The notes: generated by a model from the sequence alone, not told the origin. Counted from the first letter of the stretch, positions 1 to 6,197 are shown. The stretch is DNA of 6,874 nucleotides from Chloroflexota bacterium (GCA_021777365.1 JAJYDP010000269.1:1-6874), one strand, 5' to 3'. A program made the numbers and translations.

Positions 1-138
1 GCGCCGCGCGGCGACGGCCGCCACTCTCCCCGGGCCCGCGGTACCGCCGCGGTGGACGCTGCCGCCGACCACGACGGCGCCGCCGACGCCCGCAATGCCG
101 GCCGGACACTCGTGGCGATCACGGAGGTGCAAGCATGA
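1..138 (+). CDS. 3' end of an unidentified upstream gene (partial)
   Basis: Frame 1 is open from the window edge to a TGA at 136-138, giving 45 visible residues that end in ITEVQA. It is chosen over the other two open frames because its third codon positions are almost all G or C, as in the neighbouring genes. Its stop also overlaps the hemB start in the ATGA arrangement used again at the hemB-hemQ junction. The fragment is Ala/Asp/Arg-rich and shows no motif I can assign. Operon context makes another heme gene (hemC or hemD) a natural guess, and the loose pattern VDAAADHDG near the end is compatible with a uroporphyrinogen-III synthase tail, but that is an inference from position. The reading frame is moderately supported; the product is not identified. 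Confidence 0.5.
   Translation, partial: APRGDGRHSPRARGTAAVDAAADHDGAADARNAGRTLVAITEVQA
123..129 (+). promoter_or_regulatory. Shine-Dalgarno site of hemB
   Basis: GGAGGTG lies 5 bases before the ATG at 135, a close match to the anti-Shine-Dalgarno complement. It decides the hemB start and sits inside the last codons of the upstream gene, as expected for translational coupling. Confidence 0.75.
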
Positions 139-1187
139 CGGTCACCATCGGCCGCGAGTCGATCGCCGCCGCCCACGATCGCGAGGCGTCGGGCCCCGTG
201 ACGCCGCTCGTCTTCGAGCGGACCCGCCGCATGCGCGCCACCGCGAGCCGGCGCGCGCTGGTGCGCGAGACCCGCCTGGCCGCGGCCCAGCTGGTCATGC
301 CGCTCTTCGTCGTGCCGGGCCGTGGCGGCCGGGAGCCGATTCCCTCCATGCCCGGCCAGGCACGCCTGACACCCGACCTGGCGGTCGAGGAGGCGCGGCG
401 GCTCGCGGCCCTGGGCGTCGGTGGCGTGATGCTCTTCGGGATCCCGGGCGCGAAGGATACCGGTGGGGAGTCCGCGGCGGATCCGGACGGGCCGGTGCCG
501 GAGACGCTCCGCCTGCTGCGCGACGCCGCGCTGCCGCTGGTCCTGATGGCCGACGTCTGCCTCTGCGAGTACACCACGCACGGCCACTGCGGGATCGTGG
601 TCGGGGAGCGCATCGACAACGACGCGACGCTGCCCCGCCTGGCCGACGCGGCGCTGGCCTATGCGAGGGCGGGCGCCGACGTGGTCGCGCCCAGCGCCAT
701 GATGGACGGCCAGGTCGCCGCGATCCGCGCCGGTCTCGACGCGGCGGGTGCCACGGACGTGGCGATCCTGGCGTACGCGTCCAAGCACGCCTCCGCCCTG
801 TACGGCCCGTTCCGCGACGCCGCGGACTCAACGCCGTCCTTCGGCGACCGGCGCAGCCACCAGATGGACGCGGCGAACGGGCGGGAGGCGCTCCGGGAGA
901 TGGCCCTCGACGCTGCCGAGGGGGCGGACATGCTGATGGTCAAGCCGGCCATCACGTCGCTGGATGTCCTCGCGCTGGCGCGCCAGCGCTTCGATCTCCC
1001 GCTGGCGGCCTACCAGGTCAGCGGCGAGCTCGCGATGCTCGAGGCGGCGGCGGCCAACGGCTGGATCGACCGGCGTCGCGCGGCCGTCGAGCTGCTCACC
1101 GCGATCGCGCGCGCGGGAGCCGACGTGATCCTCACCTACCTGGCCCGCGACGTGGCGACCTGGCTCGCCGAGGAGGCCCCCCGATGA
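135..1187 (+). CDS. hemB: Delta-aminolevulinic acid dehydratase (porphobilinogen synthase)
   Basis: This 350-residue cytosolic enzyme condenses two 5-aminolevulinate molecules to porphobilinogen, the first common step of tetrapyrrole synthesis. Its length is normal for the family. The zinc-binding cysteine loop is complete (VCLCEYTTHGHCG, residues 141-153, Cys142/144/152), so a zinc-type rather than purely magnesium-type enzyme is expected. The two active-site lysines are Lys217 in YASKHASALYGPFRDAADS and the Schiff-base Lys270 in MLMVKPA. YQVSGELAML (293-302) is the usual late substrate-site segment. One departure is visible: the tyrosine normally five residues after the Schiff-base lysine is Ser275 (KPAITSLD), and the C-terminal YFAK motif reads YLAR. 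The ATG at 135 is supported by a GGAGGTG site and overlaps the upstream stop by 4 bases; the next gene, hemQ, likewise overlaps its stop by 4 bases. The family call is secure. Confidence 0.97.
   Translation: MTVTIGRESIAAAHDREASGPVTPLVFERTRRMRATASRRALVRETRLAAAQLVMPLFVVPGRGGREPIPSMPGQARLTPDLAVEEARRLAALGVGGVMLFGIPGAKDTGGESAADPDGPVPETLRLLRDAALPLVLMADVCLCEYTTHGHCGIVVGERIDNDATLPRLADAALAYARAGADVVAPSAMMDGQVAAIRAGLDAAGATDVAILAYASKHASALYGPFRDAADSTPSFGDRRSHQMDAANGREALREMALDAAEGADMLMVKPAITSLDVLALARQRFDLPLAAYQVSGELAMLEAAAANGWIDRRRAAVELLTAIARAGADVILTYLARDVATWLAEEAPR
1170..1176 (+). promoter_or_regulatory. Shine-Dalgarno site of hemQ
   Basis: GAGGAGG lies inside the last codons of hemB, 7 bases before the ATG at 1184. 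It identifies the true hemQ start within a much longer open frame that begins far upstream inside hemB. Confidence 0.75.
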
Positions 1188-1909
1188 CCGATGCCCGCTA
1201 CGTCCATGCCCTTGCGCTCCGGGTCGACCCGGCCTGGCGGCGGCTGCCGCAGGCCGAGCGCGACGCCTCCGGGGCCGCCTTCGCCGGCGTCCTGGACGGC
1301 GAGCCGTCGGTCGTCACGCACACCTACTCGATGATCGGGCTGCAGCCCGGAGCCGAGATCCTGGTGTGGCGGCTCGGCCCGTCGCTGGAGGCGCTGGAGG
1401 AGGCCGCCGCCGCGGCACTGCGGACCGGGCTCGGGACGTGGCTGACCGTGCACGAGAGCCTGGTCGGCGCGATCCAGCCGTCGCAGTACGTGAAGAGCCC
1501 CACCCAGCAGGAGCAGTCGCTGTTCGAAGGGGAGCGCTCGGCGTACCTGGTGGTCTACCCGTTCACCAAGTCCACCGACTGGTACCTGCTCGGGCGCGAC
1601 GCGCGCCAGGGGATCATGAACGAGCACATGCGGATCGGGCACAAGTACCCGCAGGTGCGCCAGCTGCTCGCCAACTCGTTCGGCCTGGACGACCAGGACT
1701 TCATCGTCGCCTACGAGACCGACGACCTGCCCGGCTTCGTCGAGCTGGTGCGCGAGCTCCGGGGCACGGACGGCCGCCGGTCGACCGTGCGCGACACGCC
1801 GATCCTGACCGCGGTGCACCGCCCCATCGGCGAGATCCTCCGCCTGCTCGGCGCCGCCGGTGCCGCCGTCCCGGACGCCCGGCCGCTCGCGGCCTCCGCC
1901 CCGCGCTGA
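1184..1909 (+). CDS. hemQ: Coproheme decarboxylase, chlorite dismutase family (HemQ/ChdC)
   Basis: The 241-residue product belongs to the chlorite dismutase family. Placement in a heme operon points to the coproheme decarboxylase branch, which oxidatively decarboxylates Fe-coproporphyrin III to heme b as the last step of the coproporphyrin-dependent route. Visible family features are YPFTKSTDWYLL (125-136), with Tyr125 at the catalytic tyrosine position; MNEHMRIGHKY (145-155), with His148 at the proximal heme ligand; and FGLDDQDFIVAYETDDL (166-182). Aligning by eye on the GLDD block puts Gln160 where Firmicutes HemQ has its distal glutamine and true chlorite dismutases have the catalytic arginine, which argues against chlorite detoxification. 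The alignment needs a one-residue gap. The ATG at 1184 overlaps the hemB stop by 4 bases and follows GAGGAGG. The last roughly 16 residues are an Ala/Pro/Arg-rich tail. The family is sure; the decarboxylase function is very likely. Confidence 0.92.
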   Translation: MTDARYVHALALRVDPAWRRLPQAERDASGAAFAGVLDGEPSVVTHTYSMIGLQPGAEILVWRLGPSLEALEEAAAAALRTGLGTWLTVHESLVGAIQPSQYVKSPTQQEQSLFEGERSAYLVVYPFTKSTDWYLLGRDARQGIMNEHMRIGHKYPQVRQLLANSFGLDDQDFIVAYETDDLPGFVELVRELRGTDGRRSTVRDTPILTAVHRPIGEILRLLGAAGAAVPDARPLAASAPR

Positions 1910-1912
1910 ACA

Positions 1913-1920
1913 GGGAGAGG
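1913..1920 (+). promoter_or_regulatory. Shine-Dalgarno site of hemL
   Basis: GGGAGAGG lies in the 16-base gap between hemQ and hemL, 5 bases before the ATG at 1926. It rules in that start over an in-frame ATG at 1860, which would lie inside hemQ. Confidence 0.7.
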
Positions 1921-1925
1921 AGCCG

Positions 1926-3215
1926 ATGAGCGTGGGCGCGAAGGTCACCCCGGGCCAGGCATACCTGCGCCGTGCGTCGGCGCTCTTCCCGGGCGGTGTC
2001 AACAGCCCGGTGCGCGCGTACCGGGCGGTCGGCGGCGAACCGCCCATCGTGGTGGCCGGGGAGGGGGCCACGGTCCGCGACGCGGACGGCCGCGAGTACC
2101 TGGACTACGTCGGGGCATTCGGCCCGCTGATCCTGGGGCATGCGCCGCACGAGGTCGTGGCGGCCGTGCGGCGGGAGGTGGAGGCGGGCGGCCCCTTCGG
2201 CGCCACGACGCCGGTCGAGGTCGAGCTGGGCGAGGCGATCCGGGACGCGATGCCGTCCGTCGAGCGCCTCCGGTTCGTCAGCTCCGGGACCGAGGCGGCC
2301 ATGAGCGCGCTGCGGGTCGCCCGCGCCGCCACGCGGCGCGACCTGGTGGTCAAGTTCGAGGGCGGCTACCACGGCCATGCCGACGGGCTGCTGGCGCGCG
2401 CGGGATCCGGCCTGGCCACCCTGTCGCTCCCCGCCAGCGGGGGGGTTGCGCCGGGCGTGGCCGCGCAGACGCTGCTCGCGCGCTACAACGACCCGGCCTC
2501 GGTTGCCGCCGCCTTCGAGCAGCACCCCGGCCAGGTCGCGGCCGTCATCGTGGAGCCGGTGGCCGCCAACATGGGCGTGGTGCCGCCCGCGCCCGGCTTC
2601 CTGGAGGAGCTGCGGGCCCAGACCGCCCGCAACGGGGCGCTGCTGGTCTTCGACGAGGTCATCACCGGGTTCCGCGTGGCGCGCGGCGGTGCCCAGGCGC
2701 GGTACCACGTGACCCCCGACCTGACCGTGCTGGGCAAGATCATCGGCGGCGGGATGCCGGTGGGCGCGTACGGCGGCCGGGCGGAGCTGATGGACCTGGT
2801 GGCGCCGGCCGGGCCGGTCTACCAGGCGGGCACACTCTCGGGGCACCCCGTGGCCATGGCCGCGGGGCTCGCCACGCTCCGCCAGCTGGGTGCGGGGGTC
2901 TACGCCCGGCTGGAGCGGCTGGGCGCCGACCTCGAGGCGGGGCTGCTCGCCGCCGCCGCGGACGCCGGACGCGAGGTGTCGGTCGGCCGGGTGGGATCGC
3001 TGCTGACCGTCTTCTTCCGGGCAAACGCGCCGCGCGACTTCGACGAGGTGGAACAGGCCGACGCGGGGGCGTTCGCGCGCTTCCACCGCGCGATGCTCGG
3101 CGCCGGGGTCATGCTGCCCCCGGCCTCGCAGGAGGCGTGGTTCCTCTCGGCGGCGCACACGGATCGCGACGTGGAGCGGACGATCGAGGCGGCGCGAGCC
3201 GCGTTCGGCTCGTGA
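1926..3215 (+). CDS. hemL: Glutamate-1-semialdehyde 2,1-aminomutase
   Basis: This 429-residue PLP enzyme of the class III aminotransferase fold isomerises glutamate-1-semialdehyde to 5-aminolevulinate. It is therefore the marker of the C5 (tRNA-Glu) route and needs HemA, which is not in the window. Characteristic segments run in order: FPGGVNSPVR (21-30), GPLILGHAP (66-74), the SSGTEAAMSALRVAR phosphate-binding block (119-133), KFEGGYHGHADG (143-154), VIVEPVAANMG (207-217), LVFDEVITGFR (240-250, Asp243 contacting the PLP pyridine nitrogen) and VLGKIIGGGMPVGAYGG (268-284). Lys271 is the Schiff-base lysine. Length and motifs are complete with no sign of decay. The start was set by the GGGAGAGG site. 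The stop TGA overlaps the GTG start of hemE by 4 bases, so the two are probably translationally coupled. Related class III transaminases exist, but the FPGGVNSPVR and GGYHGHAD blocks are typical of HemL. Confidence 0.97.
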   Translation: MSVGAKVTPGQAYLRRASALFPGGVNSPVRAYRAVGGEPPIVVAGEGATVRDADGREYLDYVGAFGPLILGHAPHEVVAAVRREVEAGGPFGATTPVEVELGEAIRDAMPSVERLRFVSSGTEAAMSALRVARAATRRDLVVKFEGGYHGHADGLLARAGSGLATLSLPASGGVAPGVAAQTLLARYNDPASVAAAFEQHPGQVAAVIVEPVAANMGVVPPAPGFLEELRAQTARNGALLVFDEVITGFRVARGGAQARYHVTPDLTVLGKIIGGGMPVGAYGGRAELMDLVAPAGPVYQAGTLSGHPVAMAAGLATLRQLGAGVYARLERLGADLEAGLLAAAADAGREVSVGRVGSLLTVFFRANAPRDFDEVEQADAGAFARFHRAMLGAGVMLPPASQEAWFLSAAHTDRDVERTIEAARAAFGS

Positions 3216-4270
3216 GCGCCGCGGGAACCGGCACACCGCTCCGACGGGTGATCCGCGCGTATCGCCGCGAGCCGGTGGATGCCACCCCGGTCTGGTTCAT
3301 GCGCCAGGCGGGCCGGGCACTCCCCGAGTACCGGGCGATCCGGGAACGCGCCGGGCTGGCCGAGATCGTGCGGGACGCGGCGCTCTGCGCGGAAGTGACG
3401 CTGCAGCCGGTCCGGCGCCTGGGCGTCGATGCCGCGATCATCTTCGCCGACATCACCACGCCCTTCCCGGGGATGGGGGTCGACGTCCGGTTCGCCGAGT
3501 CGGTGGGCCCGGTGATCGACCGGCCGGTCCGCGCCCTCGCCGACGTCCGGTCGCTGCGCCTGTTCGATCCCGGCGAGGCGGTGGCACCGCTCCTCGAGGC
3601 GATCGCGCTGGTGCGGCGGGCGGGCCCCGTGCCGGTGCTGGGATTCGCCGGGGCGCCGTTCACCCTCGCCTCGTACCTGGTGGAGGGCCGCTCATCGCGG
3701 GACGCCGCGCGCCTCGTGGCGCTGCTCCGCGCCGAGCCGGGGACGTTCCACGCGCTCATGGAGCGCCTGGTCGACAGCACGATCCCGTACCTCCGGGCGC
3801 AGATCGAGGCGGGCGCCGAGGCCGTGCAGCTCTTCGACAGCTGGGTGGGCGTCCTCGGCCCCGACGACTACGAGCGGCACGTCCTCCCGCACGTCCGCCG
3901 GCTGATCGCCGGGCTGGCCGACCTGGATGCCCCGGTCATCCTCTTCGGGACCGGGACCGCCGGCCTCCTCGGCCTGCTGGCGGGATCCGGCGCGGCAGTG
4001 ATCGGCCTGGACTGGCGGGTCGATCTCGGCGAGGCGTGGGCGCAGGCACCCGGCCTCGCCGTGCAGGGCAACCTCGACCCGACGCTGCTGCTCGGGCCGT
4101 TCGACGAGACCGCGGCCGCGGCGTCCCGGATCCTGGAGCGCGCCAGCGGCCGCCCGGGGCACGTCTTCAACCTGGGGCACGGGGTGCTGCCGTCGACCGA
4201 CCCGGACGACCTCCGGCGACTGGTGGACCTCGTGCACGAACGCTCGAGCAGGTCGCGCCGACCCGCCTGA
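3212..4270 (+). CDS. hemE: Uroporphyrinogen decarboxylase
   Basis: The 352-residue cytosolic enzyme decarboxylates the four acetate side chains of uroporphyrinogen III to give coproporphyrinogen III, the precursor that the HemQ route ultimately uses. Both family signatures are intact: PVWFMRQAGR (26-35, with substrate-binding Arg31 and Arg35) and GFAGAPFTLASYLVEG (144-159, including Tyr155). Asp80 in AAIIFAD corresponds to the catalytic aspartate, Ser210 lies in LFDSWVG, and His323 lies in the C-terminal FNLGHGVLP. The length is normal. The GTG at 3212 is preferred because it forms a 4-base GTGA overlap with the hemL stop and leaves a normal-length N-terminus; an in-frame ATG at 3137 would overlap hemL by about 80 bases. 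No strong Shine-Dalgarno sequence precedes it, so expression probably depends on ribosomes terminating hemL. It is the last gene of the plus-strand cluster and meets a convergent gene about 100 bases downstream. Confidence 0.97.
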   Translation: MSAAGTGTPLRRVIRAYRREPVDATPVWFMRQAGRALPEYRAIRERAGLAEIVRDAALCAEVTLQPVRRLGVDAAIIFADITTPFPGMGVDVRFAESVGPVIDRPVRALADVRSLRLFDPGEAVAPLLEAIALVRRAGPVPVLGFAGAPFTLASYLVEGRSSRDAARLVALLRAEPGTFHALMERLVDSTIPYLRAQIEAGAEAVQLFDSWVGVLGPDDYERHVLPHVRRLIAGLADLDAPVILFGTGTAGLLGLLAGSGAAVIGLDWRVDLGEAWAQAPGLAVQGNLDPTLLLGPFDETAAAASRILERASGRPGHVFNLGHGVLPSTDPDDLRRLVDLVHERSSRSRRPA

Positions 4271-4299
4271 CGGAGGCCGCCGGGGTTCAGGCGCAGGAT

Positions 4300-4324
4300 C
4301 GGCGAGGGCGGCGTCCGCTCGCCG
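4300..4324. terminator. GC-rich hairpin in tandem repeat unit 1 (possible bidirectional terminator)
   Basis: CGGCGAG (4300-4306) can pair with CTCGCCG (4318-4324), a 7-bp stem around an 11-base loop. It lies 30 bases after the hemE stop and beyond the stop of the convergent gene, so a transcript-end role on either strand is plausible. No T-tract follows on either strand, so it is not a classical intrinsic terminator. Such stems are also common by chance in DNA this GC-rich. Confidence 0.35.
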
Positions 4325-4342
4325 GGGTTCAGGCGCCAGGGT

Positions 4343-4367
4343 CGGCGAGGGCGGCGTCCGCTCGCCG
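4343..4367. terminator. Second copy of the GC-rich hairpin in tandem repeat unit 2
   Basis: The same 7-bp stem, CGGCGAG (4343-4349) with CTCGCCG (4361-4367), recurs in the second repeat unit. It ends 4 bases from the stop codon of the minus-strand PLP enzyme. As with the first copy there is no T-tract, so termination is only inferred from position. Confidence 0.35.
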
Positions 4368-4370
4368 GGG

Positions 4371-6131
4371 TCAGGCGCCCCTGTCGGGCAGGGCGGCGCC
4401 TGCCGGATCGGCGCCCGTCGTCGCGGCGCCCTCGGCCCGAAGGGCGTCGGTCGCCTCGTGGGGGAGCACGAACCAGCGCAGCGCCTCGAAATCGGGCCCC
4501 TCGTCCGGGGGCTCCGGCGTGCGCGCGGGCGTCGGCGGGTGCGCCAGGATCGCCCGGGCCTCGTCCAGGTAGCCGGCGAGGCGTGCCTCCGGCTCCCGGT
4601 GCCGGTGCGCACGGTACGTCATCCCGTTCCCGTCGTAGCGAACGTCGTGGAGGCTGAGCGGCGGCTCGGCGAGCCCGTCCTGGTGCCGCCACATGCCGCT
4701 GGCGGGCTCGAAGTCGTACAGCGGGAGCAGCCGCCAGCCCTCCGACGCCACGATCTCCACCGCCTGGAGGATGTACTCGAAGACGGTCTCGCTGATGAAG
4801 TAGTTGAAGTTCACCCGCACCCAGCCGGGCTTGATCCCCTCGCAGCCGCGGGCGACCTGCCGCTCGAACTCGCGTGACCGCTCGATGTCGATCCCGAGCA
4901 GCCGGTGGCCGTAGGGCCCGGCGCAGGAGCACCCGCCGCGTGCCTGGATCCCGAACAGGTCGTTGAGCAGGGCGACGACGAAGTTGTGGTGCAGGTAGCG
5001 TCCGTCGTGCCGCACCACGAACGACACGATCGAGAGCCGCTCGGCCTCGTGGCTTCCCAGCACCTGGATCGACGGGTGCCGCTCCCAGCGCGCGATGGCG
5101 CGCCGGATGAACGAGGTCTCCCGATCGCGGATGGCCTCCGTGCCCACCGCCTGCTTGAGCGCGAAGACCATGCCCGCCCGGATGGACTCGACGATGGCCG
5201 GCGTGCCGCCCTCCTCGCGGCGCTCGATGTCGGCGAGGTAGCGGTGGTCGAACTGGTTGACGTACTCCACCGTCCCGCCGCCGGGCACGGACGGCACGCG
5301 GTTCCGGAAGAGCTCCCGCCGGGCGACCAGGATCCCGGGGGTCCCCGGTCCGCCGATGAACTTGTGGGCCGAGATGAAGATCGCGTCCTTGTACGCCAGC
5401 TCGCCGTCGGGCCCGTCGTCGCCGCCCATGCGCATCTCGACGTACGGCGCCGCCGCGGCGTAGTCCCAGCAGGAGAGCGCGCCGTAGCGGTGGAGGAGGA
5501 TCGAGATGGCGCGCGTGTCGGAGATGATCCCGGTGACGTTCGATGCGGCCGAGAAGCTGCCGATGACCAGCGGGCGGCCGGCATGGGCGCGAAGCTCGCG
5601 CTCCAGCTGCTCCAGGTCGATGTGCCCGTCGTGGTCCTCGTGGACGGTGACCAGCTCGGCGATCGACTCCCGCCACGGCAGCTCGTTGGAGTGGTGCTCG
5701 TACGGCCCGATCAGCACCACCGGCCGTTCCTGCGGCGGGATCGCCTCGCGCAGGTGGTAGCGGTCGTCCAGGTCGGCCGGGAGGCGCAGGTTGAGCACGT
5801 CGACCAGGCGGTTGATCGCGCCCGTGGAGCCCGAACCGCAGAAGACGACGGCGTGCTCGTCCGTGCCGCCGACCGCGTCCCGGATGATCCGCCGCGCCTC
5901 CTCGCGGAACCGCGTCGTCTGCAGGCCCGTCCCGGACGACTCTGAGTGCGTGTTGGCGTAGAGAGGAAGGACGGCGTCCCGGATGTAGTCCTCGATGAAG
6001 GTGAGCGAGCGGCCCGAAGCGGTGTAGTCGGCGTAGGTGACCCGCCGGATCCCGAACGGCCCGGCGACCGCTTCGTCGTCGCCGATGACCGACCCGCGGA
6101 TCAGGTCGACCAGGGAGTCGGATGGCTGCAC
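4371..6131 (-). CDS. Class V aminotransferase-fold PLP enzyme, function unknown
   Basis: The 586-residue product is a fold-type I PLP enzyme of the class V (NifS/SufS/Csd-like) group. The N-terminal part carries RVTYADYTASGRS (30-42), YANTHSESSGTG (58-69) and a phosphate-binding FCGSGSTGAINRL (97-109). YEHHSNELPW (144-153) provides the His that would stack on PLP, CWDYAAAAPY (221-230) the pyridine-contacting Asp223, and ISAHKFIGGPGTPG (253-266) the Schiff-base Lys257. RGGCSCAGPYG (398-408), with Cys401 and Cys403, sits about where cysteine desulfurases hold their persulfide-carrying cysteine, so sulfur transfer from cysteine is one possibility; aminotransfer, lyase or epimerase activity are others. 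Residues from about 465 to 586 form an extension beyond a usual 400-residue desulfurase, with a Pro/Glu-rich linker near 531-546. No signal peptide or membrane segment is seen. The GTG at 6131 leaves a sensible N-terminus but has no Shine-Dalgarno sequence. The substrate is unknown, and no sulfur-acceptor gene lies beside it. Confidence 0.88.
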   Translation of the reverse strand: MQPSDSLVDLIRGSVIGDDEAVAGPFGIRRVTYADYTASGRSLTFIEDYIRDAVLPLYANTHSESSGTGLQTTRFREEARRIIRDAVGGTDEHAVVFCGSGSTGAINRLVDVLNLRLPADLDDRYHLREAIPPQERPVVLIGPYEHHSNELPWRESIAELVTVHEDHDGHIDLEQLERELRAHAGRPLVIGSFSAASNVTGIISDTRAISILLHRYGALSCWDYAAAAPYVEMRMGGDDGPDGELAYKDAIFISAHKFIGGPGTPGILVARRELFRNRVPSVPGGGTVEYVNQFDHRYLADIERREEGGTPAIVESIRAGMVFALKQAVGTEAIRDRETSFIRRAIARWERHPSIQVLGSHEAERLSIVSFVVRHDGRYLHHNFVVALLNDLFGIQARGGCSCAGPYGHRLLGIDIERSREFERQVARGCEGIKPGWVRVNFNYFISETVFEYILQAVEIVASEGWRLLPLYDFEPASGMWRHQDGLAEPPLSLHDVRYDGNGMTYRAHRHREPEARLAGYLDEARAILAHPPTPARTPEPPDEGPDFEALRWFVLPHEATDALRAEGAATTGADPAGAALPDRGA

Positions 6132-6137
6132 AGCCCC

Positions 6138-6143
6138 ATGGTA
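6138..6143 (-). promoter_or_regulatory. Possible -10 element for a leaderless transcript of the PLP enzyme gene
   Basis: On the minus strand TACCAT (TANNNT-type) ends 6 bases before the GTG start at 6131, the spacing at which transcription would begin on the start codon itself. No Shine-Dalgarno sequence is present there. The hexamer 17 bases further upstream (CTGCCG at 6161-6166) matches the -35 consensus poorly. This is a positional inference only. Confidence 0.3.
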
Positions 6144-6156
6144 CCCATCGCGCCGT

Positions 6157-6197
6157 CCGCCGGCAGGCGGCCCGCGACCGGCCGGTGGCCGGCCGCC
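6157..6197. other. Palindrome-rich intergenic segment with alternative hairpins
   Basis: GGCGGCC (6166-6172) pairs with GGCCGCC (6191-6197), a 7-bp stem whose loop holds the perfect 10-bp palindrome ACCGGCCGGT (6177-6186). GGCCGGCC (6187-6194) is an 8-bp palindrome. GGCGG (6166-6170) can instead pair with CCGCC (6157-6161) across a 4-base loop, so the two hairpins exclude one another. The segment lies downstream of the HAD gene and upstream of the PLP enzyme gene. It could act as a transcript end, a protein-binding site or an attenuator, or be chance in GC-rich DNA. Confidence 0.4.

Larger units (their letters stand above)
4279..4398. repeat. Tandem repeat, about 3 units of 42-43 bp, covering a gene 3' end
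   Basis: Units lie at 4279-4320 (42 bp), 4321-4363 (43 bp) and a diverged third at about 4364-4398. The first two share the blocks GCCGGGGTTCAGGCGC and GTCCGCTC and differ only around the middle (AGGATC against CAGGGTC). The third unit enters the coding end of the minus-strand PLP enzyme, so the array looks like duplication of that gene's last codons plus its stop. On the minus strand three TGA codons (at 4371-4373, 4329-4331 and 4287-4289) are exactly 42 bases apart and in the same frame. There are no spacers of the kind seen in CRISPR arrays. Confidence 0.9.

Noticed and set aside
95..1183. Long open frame from 95 running into hemQ, overlapping hemB in another frame
   Set aside because: Its product over this stretch is Arg/Gly/Pro-rich shadow sequence without motifs, while hemB in the other frame has all catalytic residues. 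Only the part from 1184 is a real gene, with its own Shine-Dalgarno site.
1184..1909. Chlorite dismutase for perchlorate respiration or chlorite detoxification
   Set aside because: The distal position aligns with glutamine rather than the catalytic arginine, and the gene is embedded in a heme operon with no perchlorate-related gene nearby.
1701..3236. 511-residue open frame on the minus strand opposite hemL
   Set aside because: It is an antisense shadow of hemL and the hemQ end: Arg/His/Gly-rich, no recognisable domain. Long antisense frames are expected in very GC-rich coding DNA.
4279..4398. CRISPR-like direct repeats
   Set aside because: The units are directly adjacent with no unique spacers, and one lies inside a coding sequence. 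This is a simple tandem duplication.
4905..5945. 346-residue plus-strand open frame opposite the PLP enzyme gene
   Set aside because: It is antisense to a gene with intact PLP-binding residues and has no motifs of its own.
6137..6148. Two ATG codons on the minus strand just upstream of the PLP enzyme start
   Set aside because: ATG at 6146-6148 and 6137-6139 are in a different frame from the enzyme and lead to a short motif-free frame, so they cannot be its start.
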